A DNA stretch of 64,000 nt. Origin: Paragordius varius. Its lineage: Eukaryota > Nematomorpha. Location: positions 5,006,490-5,070,489 of the forward strand of contig OZ176058.1 in NCBI GenBank assembly GCA_964247055.1, given 5' to 3'. A model generated the notes under the pieces. The model had not been told where the DNA came from. It did not search any database and worked only from the letters and a program-made list of their open reading frames with translations. Shown here piece after piece: positions 10,700-23,180 of this stretch; position 1 is the stretch's first letter, and each line of letters opens with the position of its first letter. A program made the position numbers and the translations under genes.

Positions 10700-13600
10700 T
10701 AACATGAAGTACTATTCTGTTATATTAAGTGGTAATTTACATGCTTATATGAATGAACATCTATTAACCTCGCAACCTACATTTATATTTATATTATATT
10801 AACCCCACAACCAACGTTTGTAATATTTCTATATTAAACTCGCAACCACTTGAATACATTTATACCTCATGAAGTTACATAAATATATATTATTTTGTAA
10901 TACAAGGAACAAACGTATTTTAGATACACAACAAATATTTTTTGCTTTATGTCCCCTCACATGTGATCCCATTCAACATTGATAGCCAAGAGGCAATAAT
11001 GGACGAACCAATGAACATAGCAGCCCCTAGCGCTAGCATTGCCAATCTATTCATAGAACAATACAAAGATCATTATAAATGAAGATTACCTTGAGTATAT
11101 TAACAACGTAATTGTGGCAAAGGTCAATCCGGTGACCGAAAAAAACCCTTAAATAAACTATACTAGCATAAGGCGGATTCATGATTAGATTAACCAACAC
11201 TTGTACCCTAAGAAAATAAAAGACGCCACATGGGTTGAAATTACGGAAATCGAAATTTTTAAGCCGGTTTTATTTTAGGTTGGTGCGCAACAATGGTGAA
11301 AGTTTCACCAATTTCTTGAGCGTGTCAAGATAGGCCCCTAAGAAGCCCAGTTAATTGAAGCGACAGAACAGCGCATACATAATGCGTTTGTAATAGGACT
11401 GCGACAATCCCAACTTGAGATGGATATCCATTTCAGGTACCCAGATGCTCTGATAATCGGTATTCCTATCCCATTAGAAATAATCGTAGATCTCGCACTG
11501 GCACGTGAAGCTGCTGGGGCTGGACTACAGAATTACAATGATAGTCACAATAATAATTAATAGCAATCGACAAAATAGTACAATAATGATATCAATCGTT
11601 TACAACATAATAACCACAATAATAAGAAACCAATGATAAAAACGTCGACAGCATGCGGGCATTGTGATACCATGCACGCGCCCAACAAATATCCACCGTG
11701 GAAACGAACGTGCAACAAATGTGGCAAATTGGAGACCATTTCGCAAGAATGTGCCTAGCCAACAGACAATGACCTAATTTCTATATACAACTGTGTTGGG
11801 ATATCAATGTATGTCCAAAGGCTTAAACACCGTTGGTTATTGCATTAATAATTAATGGCTTGAAGAGAGATTTTATCTCGACACCGGGTCAGATGTCAGG
11901 GTGATGAATTTTGCAACTTGGCAACAAATAAGCCAAAACTGCGCCCGACGCCCCCGGTCAAATTTTTCAATAACACCACACCAATGATGGGCAACGTAAA
12001 CTCTGAGACAAACGGCAAACGAATGATATGGGACATATGTGTCTAAGCAAAACGATGGGGATGGCTCCGCTAATCTGTGGACTGGATGGATGGCGAAATT
12101 CCAGATTGAGATGCCACAGGTTAAAGTTAATTATATTAAATTGAATGAGATTTGTGAAAATCTTAAAAATTTATTCGAAAATAAGTTAGGGTGTTATAAG
12201 GACCCTGTAAAAATTCGCTTTGCAGCGAATGCTATCCTGAATGGCCATGTCGCAGGGTGCCTTTTCCATTAAGAGAAGGTGGAGAAGCTGACGAGGCTAA
12301 AATAGTTAGGCATTTTAGAACCGGTTGCTAACACCACACCTGTGACATGGGCCACGCCTACGGTTAATGTACTTAAACCGAATGGCGAATTAAGAATATG
12401 TAGTGATTTTCGGGTAACGATTAATAAGTGGTTGCAAGAAGACTCCCACATAATTCCCACGTTTGATGAGTTGGTGTCGAAAATAGGTGAAGGTATCACA
12501 TTCACGAAAATTGATTTAAAAGATGCTTACCTCCTGATGCCAGTGGCAGAGGAGTGTCAAGAATTGTTAACTATCTCAACACATAAGGGTTTTTTTAGAT
12601 ACAAACGCATGCCGTTTGGACTGGCCACGGCACCTATCATCTTCCAAAGAGTGATGGAACAAGTGCTGGCTGAAAGTCCGGGAACTTGCGTATATTTAGA
12701 TGACGTCTTAGTGACTGGTAGGACGGAAATGACCACATTAACAATTTAAATAAGGTATTAAGTCGTCTCGATAAGGCCGGACTTAAATTAAGACAAGAGA
12801 AAATAATGATGATCGCAGGATCAGTAAAGTATTTAGGGTTTGAAATATCCCTAAGGGGTATTAGCCCATGTAAAAGCAAAATCAAAGCAATTAAGGAATC
12901 AAAAAGGCCTGTGGATAAAAAGTCGTTATGTAGTTTTTTAGGTGAGGTTTCATAAACGTTTTATACAAAATTACAGTTAGTCGGTTCTTACTCGAATTTA
13001 ACTAGTAAAAATACGAGATGTTTGATTGAAACATGTATGGGTAGCAACTAAGAATTTGTTAAGCGAAAAAGTATTTTATAATCCCAATAGGAAATTGATA
13101 ATAGAAACTGGTGTATCAGATTTAGGATTTGGGTGCATTTCAAGTCATGAGGTTAATAGTGAAAGGGTACCGATCGCATATGCCTCACAAAAATGTAGCA
13201 CCGTCGAACGGAATTATTCCACTATCGACAAAGAATTGAAAGCAATATTGTTTGCGCTAAAAAAGTTTCCTAGTTTTGTATATGGTAGATTTGTGATATT
13301 AACTGATCATTTACCTTGAGTAAAGTTAATTAATAGAGATCTAAACTTAAAAGAAACACATAATGCTTAAGTGCTAGATGAATTAATAAAATAAATGAAT
13401 ACGATTTTGAAATAACCAGAGAAGTCTGTAAACAATAAAGACGAGTTGGCATATCAATATGGCTTGTTAAGTTTAAATGATTGGATTATAATTCTGAAGC
13501 CCCTCTAATAGGTGGTGAGATGCCTGCACAGCGGTCATATCAACGTAGAGATCATGAAAGCGATGGCCAGATTTACTTGTTATTGGCCAGAATTAGAAAC

Positions 13601-14710
13601 TGGTAGTCACTCAGTGCGAATCGTGGCAGCAAAATAAGCCGAATGTAACTCATCTTGGATCCGCTGTGTGGGATTTGTACATAGATATAGCCGCACCGGT
13701 AGACGGTTATTATTAGTTGTTAATAATCAATAGCGCCTCTAAATGGGCAGAAGGATTTATTTTGAAAAAGGAACCGCGAATATAATCCACATAGAAAATG
13801 GTTTTGCAAAAGAGATACTTAGCGAAAACGCATATTTAAATGATAAGTACTCTACGTCAACCTTAAGTAATGGGGTGAATCTTAAACCCCTACCATCCTA
13901 AAGGTAGAAAGGTTAGTAGGAACGATAAAAAATAAATGCAAGAGGATAAATTAGTGCGATATCCACCCACGAAGCTTTCACTGGCCTATGGGCGTATAAA
14001 AACTGCTCGACAACCAAAGAAACCCAGCCTCAAATAATGTTTAAACCAACACCCCATACCTTCTTAACCTGATTAAATAGTAGAGCGAGATTATTAGATG
14101 CGTCGGCCCTCCATCATCAGTTTGCGATTAATGACCCAGTAATGATAAAAATGAACTAATTCTAGGTTGGTGCGCCGGAGAGATCACCGACCGTACCCTA
14201 TTATTGTCATACAAGGTGTGGGACAAAGACCGGGAGAAACTCGTGAGAAAACACCCCGATCAAATCATACACCAGCCACAACAGAAATCAACCACATCAA
14301 GAAACACAAGTGATGAGGACAATACCACTGTAAGGAATGATGTTAAACAGCCAAATCTCAACCAAACAGCCTGATCGCACCCAATGATGAAACCAAATCG
14401 ATTACCCAGACAAACACAAGACAAAACAATAATATTACCCAGGAACCTACGACGACCAGCTCTGCCACAAAAATAAAAGAGAGATAGTACCTACTGAGAA
14501 ACCGTCAAAAACTGGTTCGCTTTCGTTAGAAGAGGGAAGTGAGTGATGTAATTGGAACTTACATTTATTACCATCTCGTTTCGAAAAACACTACAATAAA
14601 TATATCCTTTACGTGTAGCCCCACCTTATATAAGGGTATGCTTATGTTTTAAAACAAATATATTTGTATTTAGTTTATCTGATAAATTTTATTTTTACTG
14701 TATTTACACA
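10700..14710 (+). mobile_element. Ty3/gypsy LTR retrotransposon fossil
   Basis: Parts in order on +: a gag region at about 10,990-11,760 ending in a zinc-knuckle block (CNKCGKLETISQEC); a protease-like block with LDTGSDV near 11,880; reverse transcriptase at about 12,340-12,900 with ICSDFR, FTKIDLKDAY, KRMPFGLATAP and the YLDD box; RNase H at about 13,030-13,320 with the ERNYSTIDKELKAI and LTDH blocks; an integrase region at about 13,500-14,450 beginning with an HSGH-type zinc motif. A polypurine tract (AGAAGAGGGAAG) at about 14,528 is followed by an LTR-like segment (TGTAATTGG, 14,547 to about 14,710) with a TATA-like box. No matching 5' LTR was found. The element is broken in many places (well over ten) and is an old fossil. 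The order PR-RT-RH-IN indicates Ty3/gypsy rather than copia. It sits in the spacer of the large inverted duplication. Confidence 0.9.
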
Positions 14711-14764
14711 ACTATAATTTCTAAAATAATTAATACCAAGTTAATTCTGGATAAAATGTTCAGC

Positions 14765-15010
14765 AATCGAGTATAGAAATAATGTTTTTAATATTTTAAA
14801 GCATTTTTATCCCGTTTGCATCATGCCTTAAAAGTATGCTTTAACAAAATTTTGATAAAAATTAAATTTTGAACGTTTTATTTTATGCCATAATCTACAG
14901 CATTTTTTTTCTCTTTTTTAAAAAAACCATTATAAAAGGGCTTGGAAATTTAGGAGCCTACATATAAATTTTGAAACTTTTAAATTTATTTGCATTATAT
15001 ATTAAACAAC
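14765..15010. repeat. Family F element, right half (split copy)
   Basis: GCATTTTTATCCCGTTTGCA, ATGCCTTAAAAGTATGCTTT and the TATGCCATAATCTA block are inverse to the half at 10,000-10,345 and match the right side of copy 1. Confidence 0.45.
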
Positions 15011-15630
15011 ATTTTGTTCTCTAACATAGGGGCTGATTTTTTAACCCTTTAATATTAAACAATTGGAAATAACTTTCTTTCACACGTAAGGCGCATATCC
15101 AAATGATAATTAATACATTTATTTGAATAAATTAGGATGCTTTTATACCCCAAAATTTTGGTAGCAGTCTATATGTTAATGATAATTCTGTGAAAATTTA
15201 CTATTATTATGATTAATTTTCAAATCCACAATCTCAAAGGGGGCCATGATTGAAGGGGCGTCGGATTTTAAATAATTTTAATTTTAGCGCTGGAATTAAA
15301 AAATAGGTACGCCTTTTTAAAAGTTGATATTTTAAATAATAAATAACCACTTATTTTATATTTTGATTATTTTTTTTGAATGAAATTCAAGGAGGGGTCT
15401 CATGAAGGGGGTAAGAAATGCAAGCTATGCCTCCGTTAAAAGATATATATATAGATAAATAGAATAATGTATAATTTATTTATTAAAACAAACGAACGCT
15501 TCAATTAAACACCAGTATTTAGTATTTTGTTTGGTATTCAAAAAGCGTTATTATGGGTTCTTCCTCTTAAGCTACATAAGTAACAACAGATTGCCTCCCT
15601 TCACAATTCGATAGCTAAGATAAAAATAAA
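15011..15630. other. Intergenic, nothing coding seen
   Basis: AT-rich with a few G-rich patches (AAGGGGGCCATGATTG near 15,237 and GGAGGGGTCTCATG near 15,390). The last 75 bp are the inverted match to about 9,535-9,610. There is no frame, exon island or MITE end. Confidence 0.4.
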
Positions 15631-15908
15631 TACAGTAAAAACTGCTGCTGGAATTAAAAAGCATAAATATCACTGGACAAATATTTTTTTCTAATTAATT
15701 TTTCCCCCATATAAATTAATAATTACAATTATAAAATATAAAATTGCTTGTCTGTCACCAATAAACATATCAAGTTTATACGTTACAATTTAATACAATG
15801 AGTTGTATATTTAAAAATAAAGTTTAAAAAATATGAATGTTGTATTTTTAGAAAAAAATATTTGTCTTTATATTTTTAGTTGTGCGTATAATTTCAATTT
15901 TTACTGTA
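15631..15908. mobile_element. MITE family A copy
   Basis: It begins TACAGTAAAAACTG and ends ATTTCAATTTTTACTGTA. The interior has drifted and the left inner repeat is partly lost. Confidence 0.75.
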
Positions 15909-16507
15909 ATATTAAATCATTGGATACAGTGGCAAAATACGTAACAAAAACTAAAACACAAATATTTTTTGAAAAAAGACACCCATACTTTTTTTAACCT
16001 TTTAATCAATAATAATTCCTTACAATACGAAATCATAAGTTTTATTTAACGTGTCTTAGAAAAATATATGCCATTTTGTTTTTACCTTTATTTTAACTAA
16101 ACAAAGTTTTTTTAGTTTTAAACTAATTTATAAACAGGTAAACAAAAATTATGCAATTGTACCATTAACCAAAGTTTTGCTTTATTCTATAAATGATAAA
16201 TTGTAAAGACAAAATGTAAAATAATAAGGTTGTTACGATATTCCAACTATAACGCATACAATGTGATAAATGATATAAAATTCATAGCTCTTTTTAATCT
16301 AAGCCGTATAAAATTAGAATTTTAGTAAATAGAGTTTCATAGAATATTTTATGTGTTTTGATATTATAAAGGATCACCACGATTTTTTAATTTGAGTTTT
16401 AGTAAAAAGTTAACTGTATGTTTTTAGGCTATAAAAGACCTTAACAAGTTTTATCATAATTTTTTAATTATCCACACTTCTCTTTACCATTCAATTTTCT
16501 CTTGCGG
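15909..16507. other. Intergenic, downstream of gene 2
   Basis: A partial family A left end may lie near 15,935-16,010 (AAATATTTTTTGAAAAAAGA then CACCCATAC). No other feature was seen. Confidence 0.35.
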
Positions 16508-19454
16508 CTAAGCTGTCTGAACAGAAAAATCCTTTTTTGTGTTCAGATAAATTAAATGCCTTCTTTTTGCACCCATACAATACAATTGTTTGAATGTTCA
16601 AATTTTTTTACCGCTAGAGTGGCCATCGTATTCATGGCGAGCCCAGCTATGGCGTAGTTAACAATTCGACTTCCTTCATTCTGGCCTCTAGTTTCTCCTG
16701 GGGTGACTGTTACCATGGGGACAGGCATCATCGGATTTCCTTGTGTTACAACGCCATTTACAACAGTCAAGGTCAGCATCATGTTGGTTACAGCTAAATA
16801 AAATGTAGCCTTAAGTATATGTATTTAAAACACAGGTGTCAACATGCGGTTTTCCACAATATTTCTGCATTCTTTGATGAAATTAGTTAGATAGAGATAT
16901 ACAGTAAAAATTGAAATTATACTATGGACAAAACGTGTAAAAATGTTAAACAAATTTTTTTATAAAGACAATCATACTTTTGAACCTTAATGGTTCTTTA
17001 AAAAACCGTTTATTTGTGAAAATGTGTTCACTTTTTCATCGCCCTTTTTCTTTTGGTATTTACATATGGCTAAAACAGGAAAAATGTATATTGTGGTTGA
17101 ATATAGAAGCCGAAAAAATCATAGGCTTGAATTTTCCACTCTAAAAGTTAAATATGACCTTTGATGAAAACAATGATTAATTTTAACCAAAAACAAACTT
17201 CCAAATAGTGTATATACAAGTTTAACTGTGCGAAACACCACGACCCTAAAAGGTATTGTGTTGTTCACACAACCATAAAAATTTAATGAAATGTTAAATA
17301 TCAATTAAGTAATATGTGTTGCATATAAAATTTTTGTTCGTTCCATTTATACAAGTTGGAATTAATGAAACGCTACTTTATAAAATATTATCATAAATAA
17401 AAATGCAAAAAGTTACTCATGGTGCAACCATTGTAAGTGTACACATTTAAAGAAGCCGTACAAGGAGCCATTGCACCCGCGGCAATTATTAGGAAATTAG
17501 CGGCGTTGCCTCTCACTATACGACTTACAAGGGCGGGCGTCATTATGTCTGTTCCATTTAGGGTAACCGTACATTGACCTACCAATTTAAGTTAAGCAAG
17601 AAAGGAAAATTAAAATTTCTTAATTCAGAAAATATTTTGCTTAATATATCAAGAATTATTTTGTTTCAGGATATAATTCAATAGTGTGTGTTTTACATTG
17701 AGCAATTTTAACTATATACACTCCGTCCCCAATTACTGAAGATAATATAATATATTCTGTGAAGTTGGTTTTTGTGATTGATTTAAAGAGAGTATTAAAA
17801 ATTTCGTGATTAGATCTTCATTGGAGAAAATGGCAAAATTTGCTTATATTCTATGATTTTTTTAAGGAAAGCTAAATATACCACTAAAATATATAATAGA
17901 CCACATATAAAAAGCAATGTTTAGATTTAGGCTTCAAAAGTTCCAAATTTTTCTGCATTTTAAAATGGGCTACTTCACAAACTCAAAAATGCCGAAAATC
18001 CGAACTAGAAATATTAAATATATGCTAAAATTTGAAATACAAATAATGGATATTTGTAAAAATTTGGTTTTATAACAAAATTTTGTTGAAGCGTGCATAC
18101 TGTTTTAAAGCGACTGTATAGTTTGATGCTGATTAATATTACCCAGAATTTTACTATAAAGGTTGTTTGCTGTTAAATATTGAGGAGTTTTTTAAACTTT
18201 TAATTAATATCAATTCAAGATTAATTAAAATTCTGAGGTGATAGAAATGCTCAGCGTCATTAAATAATAAAGATAAAGTATTTATATAATACCAGAATGT
18301 TATGAATTACAGTAAAAATTAAAATTATACGGAACTATAAATATAAAGACAAATATTTTTTTAAAAGGCAACCATATTGAATCTTGATTTTTTTAAAATA
18401 TAACTCATTGTTTTAAACTGCAAATTATAAAATAGAAATGTTGGTGGCCCAATCAATTATGTAGTTTAATTTTGTGTTTAAATATTATATATATATATAT
18501 ATAAGGTTTTAAAGAGTATAGTGGAGGTCTTTCAAAAAATATTTTTGTCTTTATATTTTAACGTTTTGTCCGTATAATTTCAGTTTTTACTTTTCCAGCG
18601 GATCATCCATTGTTTCTGAAAAAACTTTTTTTGTTGATAAAATTTAGCATAAAGTTATTTTATTGCGCAACTTCGACATTTTATACTTATGTTTTAAGAA
18701 AACTGGCCCATTTAATAAGGGCAAAAATTTTATTTTAGAGCAAACACCTAAATTTATAAATTTCATAAGATCAAGCATTATTCACCAAAAAAATTTGTTA
18801 AACAAAATGTTCGCAAATCTCGCCATTTTTTAAAGCATGCGTAAAAGTTAAAATAAAAGCCCCATAATACTCCTAAATTACTTTATCTGAATTATAATTT
18901 ATTAGGATAATTTTATATGAACAATTTATTTTATATCCAATACACCACCCACTTTAATGATTCGCATTATAGATCTGTAAATTGGTAACCATAATTTTAT
19001 TAATTAAATTTTAAATTTATGTAATAAAAATGAAGATATATATTTTACCATCTATTTGATTAATTTCGGTAAATGATTGAAAAATTATACGGACACAACG
19101 TAAATATATACAAACAAATATTTTTTTCTAAAAGACAACCATACTTTTAAATCTTGATTAAAGTGATTTTTTCTAATCACAAAGGATAAAATAGTATGTT
19201 AATTGGTAACACAATCGATAAACTAATTTTTAAAAAAGTATGGTTGCCTTTTAAAAAAATTTTTGTCTTTTTGTCCTTACAAATTTCTGCATCTAAATTA
19301 TTTTAGTTTGTATTCATTGAGCCTACCGAGGAGTATATATGTTCACTAAATGTACGACACATTTTTTTTTTTAAAAATATATATAAAGCTGACCTTTAAC
19401 CATGGGCATTTGCATTATCAGGAACAGGCATACTATGGCACAAATAGAATACAT
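16508..19454 (-). CDS. Gene 2: small secreted protein, paralogue of gene 1
   Basis: Exons on the - strand: E1 19,454-19,394, E2 17,578-17,417, E3 16,793-16,612, and a probable terminal E4 starting at 16,516 with the stop at 16,510-16,508. E1 encodes MYSICAIVCLFLIMQMPMV then KG, a signal peptide, with donor G|GTCAGC. E2 (162 nt) has a good pyrimidine tract before TTGGTAG|, and donor ATGA|GTAACT, phase 1 to 1. E3 (182 nt) contains TLTVVNGVVTQ and VTPGETRGQNEGSRIV and ends GCG|GTAAAA in phase 0. TTTTTCTGTTCAG|ACA GCT TAG would give a two-residue last exon after a 95-nt intron. The product is about 136 residues. E1 matches gene 1 nearly residue for residue; E3 has roughly half its residues identical. 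All exons are open, the TATA box is canonical and both splice sites of every intron are plausible, so this looks like the functional member of the pair. Function unknown. Confidence 0.75.
16900..17010. mobile_element. MITE family A, left end only
   Basis: TACAGTAAAAATTGAAATTA then TACTATGGACAAAACG and GACAATCATACTTTTGAACC are preserved, but no right end follows. The copy is truncated and lies in intron 2 of gene 2. Confidence 0.7.
17820..18860. repeat. Family F element, copy 2 (intron 1 of gene 2)
   Basis: The left half has TTTTAAAATGGGCTACTTC and CTCAAAAATGCCGAAAATC; the right half has ACTGGCCCATTTAATAAGGG and CAAACACCTAAATTTATAA, inverse to the left. It occupies the same intron as copy 1 in gene 1. 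A family A MITE sits in its middle. Confidence 0.5.
18308..18590. mobile_element. MITE family A copy nested in family F
   Basis: The left end TACAGTAAAAATTAAAATTA is followed by TACGGAACTATAAA; the right end is TTTTGTCCGTATAATTTCAG then TTTTTAC. A short (TA)n tract lies near 18,487-18,503. Confidence 0.8.
19072..19290. mobile_element. MITE family A copy in intron 1 of gene 2
   Basis: ATTATACGGACACAACGTAA at left and TATGGTTGCCTTTTAAAAAA then TTTTTGTCCTTAC at right; the extreme ends are worn. It lies about 104 bp after the gene 2 E1 donor, the same place as the copy at 4,260-4,522 in gene 1. Confidence 0.7.
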
Positions 19455-19510
19455 GATTTATAAATTAGGATTGGATGAATAAAATAGACAAGTATAAAAT
19501 TAGATTTGAA

Positions 19511-19526
19511 AGCGCCCCCTTTTATA
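19511..19526 (-). promoter_or_regulatory. Core promoter of gene 2 (TATA box)
   Basis: On - the sequence is GCTATAAAAGGGGGCGC, with TATAAAAG at 19,526-19,519, 72 bp before the start codon. The flanking 250 bp up to about 19,750 are shared with gene 1 (3,840-4,097). Confidence 0.75.
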
Positions 19527-19965
19527 GCATTTTCAAATGGGTTAAGGACTATTTTTGATATGTTAAAAAAATTGTTGAAGGACATTAGGATTAAATTTCA
19601 TTAAAAAATTTGATGTAAAAATGTCAAGACAAAGACAGGTATCAATATCGCTGAAATATTATACTTGTTTTAATTATTATAAGTTATAAATGATTACTCA
19701 TATTAAATTACCAAGGTCTATGTAGGCCCATCATCATTTAAAATTGATATATAATCGCTTTTCGAAAAATTATTAAATTATGATTTAAATAAACCTTTTT
19801 AATTTATTTCAATTAACATTACGCTTTTTTGGAAAGTATTATGTTTCACTATTTTATTAATCATTTTAGTCTTTCAGCTTCTATATTCAAATTTTAATGT
19901 ATTATATTAAAATAAGGGATGTTGTCATATAACTTGGATGTAAAAATTTAAAATTCTGTTGAGCA

Positions 19966-20070
19966 TACAGTAAAAATTGATGACTGAATGTAAAAACTAA
20001 GAATTATGGTTAAACACAAGATCTAAAAATATGGTTGTCTTTTTTTAAAATATTTATCGATTAGTTTTCC
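19966..20070. mobile_element. MITE family A fragment
   Basis: TACAGTAAAAATTGATGA at left and ATATGGTTGTCTTTTTTT at right are compressed into about 100 bp. This is an internally deleted copy. Confidence 0.5.
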
Positions 20071-20079
20071 GTGAATAAC

Positions 20080-20560
20080 TAAATTTATGAGTGGTTAAAC
20101 ATTTAAGGTTTATATTCCGAACTGGGAGCAGACAGCTTAGTTATAAGTTTAACTTGTTTTGGGGGAAACAACACATGTAATTTTGAAAAATCAATTATTT
20201 AGTTTATTAAAAAAATTATCCATCAACTTCTACATATTACCCATCTCTTAGGTAGCTTATGAATGTCATACAAGAAAAAACTATTTTGCAGATAGCCCCT
20301 TCTTAAGCTATCCTCCGTCTTCAATATTGCTCTATAAACTACGCTGATGCGGAGAGGTAATAGTTAGATGGCGTCAGGCCAGGAGAGGGCGGATGTAGAA
20401 ATTTTTCTCACAGTTTAAGAGTGTCTGTCATTGGTTTTTCTATGTGAGACGGTGCATCGCTCGTAAAAAAACTTTCATCAACTGACCCATTCCTGTCGTT
20501 TTAAGTAGCATAGTTTATTAATTATTAGTTGGTAGTATTGTGATATTAAAGGTTTCACAG
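20080..20560. other. Intergenic with inverted match to 21.7-21.85 kb
   Basis: GGCCAGGAGAGGGCGGATGT at about 20,377-20,397 and the following TTGGTTTTTCTATGTGAGAC correspond, inverted, to CCGCCCCCTCTCCTGACCT near 21,810 and its neighbours. The match spans about 120 bp with many differences. The two pieces may be the ends of one decayed element about 1.45 kb long, or a duplicated promoter-like block. No frame was found. Confidence 0.4.
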
Positions 20561-20570
20561 GGCTTTAAAA

Positions 20571-20875
20571 GACACTAAAATTTTGAAATTGTACGGACAA
20601 AACATGAAAATATAAAGACAAAACTATCTTCCAAAAGACAATCTACTTGGTAAATCTGTTTTTATCTCTATATAACTTATTGTTTTTAACGGCAAAGTAT
20701 AAAATAGAGAAGAGATATATAAAACTAACATAATCAATTCTATGTTTTTACGGTTGTAACTAAATAGCTTATATGCATAAAATTAAAGTTTTATTTAAAA
20801 GAATGGCTGTCGTTTAGATATAAATATTTGTCTTTATATGTTTACGTTTTGTCCGTATAATTTCAAGTTTTACTG
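20571..20875. mobile_element. MITE family A copy
   Basis: The left end is ATTTTGAAATTGTACGGACA, worn at the tip; the right end TTTTGTCCGTATAATTTCAA then GTTTTACTGATA is good. Total about 305 bp. Confidence 0.75.
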
Positions 20876-21174
20876 ATATACACAATACAACTCTGGTCAC
20901 ACCAGACACAAAGGATGGTCTTTTATCTTAGTGTTCATGGATAAGCTTGTTAAAATAAAAGTCACGATTCCGTTTTAGATTTGCAAAATAAGGTCAGTCA
21001 TATCCTGCCCACATAGATGCAAAAATAATTTCCTTTCTTGACGTTAAAGCAGCAGTGTTTCACAACTCACTTTGCGATTTTCATTTCAGGTTCATGTAAA
21101 TTTTGTGGGATGACTTACCGATTTGTTTTTTCCATTTGTCGTATACCTCTACTGATATCGTTTTTTGAAACATA

Positions 21175-21391
21175 TAATATCATATATTTTCTAAAAGACA
21201 ACCATACTTTTATAACCCTTAATTTTTCTCATATTAATCATATAATTACAATTATAAATTTTTATACTTTACAATTTAAAACAATGAGTTATATTTTTAA
21301 AGATGAAGTTTAAAAAAGTATGGTTTAATTTTGGAAAAAAATTTGTCTTTGTATTTTTAAGTTTTGTCCGTATAATTAAAATTTTACTGTA
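21175..21391. mobile_element. MITE family A copy, left tip missing
   Basis: TTTTCTAAAAGACAACCATA at left; TTTTGTCCGTATAATTAAAA then TTTTACTGTA at right. Confidence 0.7.
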
Positions 21392-23180
21392 AATTTTTAA
21401 TACCATATTTCACAAGTTTTAATCGATGGAGTAGATTCACCATATATTTCTACCATCAAATAATAATTTTTAACAGTTTTTTTCTTGTATTGGCGATGAG
21501 TGCTGCAAATGCTTTTTCTTAGGTACAAAATTCGACATAATTACTGAATAGACGATCCTTTTTGGCGGACTTAATTGAGTGTGTTTTTAATTTAATGTCA
21601 GATAAACTAAATGGGTATTATCAAAATAATCTGCACTTTTTCCGCTTACGGCTATGAATTAGTAATGCTAAACCTGATAAAAGGTTTTAGTTATTTGATA
21701 TTTCAACGAGATTTTTAGACTGACTATGTCACAGCAACCAATCTCTCACACAACAAAACCCAAAGAAAGACAAAAATCCTTTGATGGAAAGTTTAACCCG
21801 TCCGCCCCCTCTCCTGACCTATCGCTATATAATTTTCCCTTTTCTCTGTGTACACACGCGCATAGCAGCACTATAATATAAGTCATTGAAAAATGGCTTG
21901 ACGAATGGTTTGCGGAAATAGTTAATCAGTTTTTCTCATATGGCATTCTTATATTATCTATGAGATGGGCGAAATGGTGGAAGTTAATGGAAAATTTCTA
22001 AATTATATAAGGATTTCCTTTAGAATATGTAGTCCAAAAAAATCCGGTAAAACTAACATAAATTATAGCTATGGCATCATTTACAAATGCGAGAATTTTA
22101 ATCGATTAATTTTTTTAATTAACCCAAATAAACTGTTTATAACCGTAAAAATTCAGTCTTATAGTGATTATCGTTAAAAGATTATAATTATCATTTTAAA
22201 TATTCAGGAAATTGTGTGTTTAAATTTAAAACCAAATATAAATAAGTATCAAAATGATGAATAAATTATATATTTTATTTAATCGTATTTACTCTGTCCA
22301 AACGATGTCAACGACAATTTTAGTACACAATAAAATAAATTAAGAAAATATATCTATTATTGGCGCAATATTAATAATTTAGAACCATATCACATTTTGA
22401 CGATTAGTTTTTAGGGTCGATTTATACCCCAGAACTGGCAATATACTACTGTTTTGTAAGGTGTTTGCTTTAATTTATCTGACATTGTCCTGTTTTAGAG
22501 AAAAGCTAAAATAATTTCCAGAGTGCATAATCTGAAATTATGTTATATGAAGAGTTGCAAGCTTAAATTTAGCCTGCTTAACTTGAAACGAATAGCTTTT
22601 TATAAAATACACTAATATCAATCATTTTCTGATAAAATATCCTTGAAAACTTTAAAATTAATAATTTATATTTTATAACCATAACATGCATACATTTGTC
22701 TTGTGTGGCTTTTTTATAAAAATGAGAAAAAAATAGTAGCTAAAAAGGTTTGAGGATTTTTACAATTTTATATAAAATAAAATTTTGATTCATTCCTTGG
22801 AATTGCAAGATTTTATTAAACTCGTGCTGGGATCTAAAATTACCCTGATAACTAATGAAACTATGAGTACGGGTAAAAATATTGAGTTTGAAAAAGCATT
22901 ACATATATAATACCGTATTTAAGCTGACAATATTTTATCATTGTCATAACAGTTTGTTTTATAATTTATTAGTGAAATGTTATCACAAAAAAACATTTGA
23001 AATATTTAACTTAAATACATGTAGTATATTTCGATGAAACATTGTAAAAGCGTTAATGAGATCAAGAACACCAAAATATCACTTTCACATATATTGTGAT
23101 GTGTTTTTTTTCGAAAATAATTGTCAAGTGTAAGGTTTCATCTTTTTTCTATGTAAAAATACCATTATCATTTACTTTCA
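21392..23180. other. Long intergenic stretch, no gene seen
   Basis: AT-rich throughout except about 21,640-21,850, which holds the inverted partner of 20,377-20,490. A TATA-like CTATATAATTTTCCC lies near 21,826, but no signal-peptide exon was found after it. No MITE copies are recognised between 21,850 and 23,180, which is unusual for this window. Confidence 0.4.

Noticed and set aside
10692-10990. A 5' LTR for the Ty3/gypsy fossil
   Set aside because: No segment here resembles the LTR-like sequence at 14,547-14,710.
11557-13319. Separate small genes across 11.5-13.3 kb
   Set aside because: All are parts or opposite-strand shadows of the Ty3/gypsy fossil.
21038-21313. A 91-residue open frame
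   Set aside because: It runs across a family A MITE and has no exon-like composition or splice structure.
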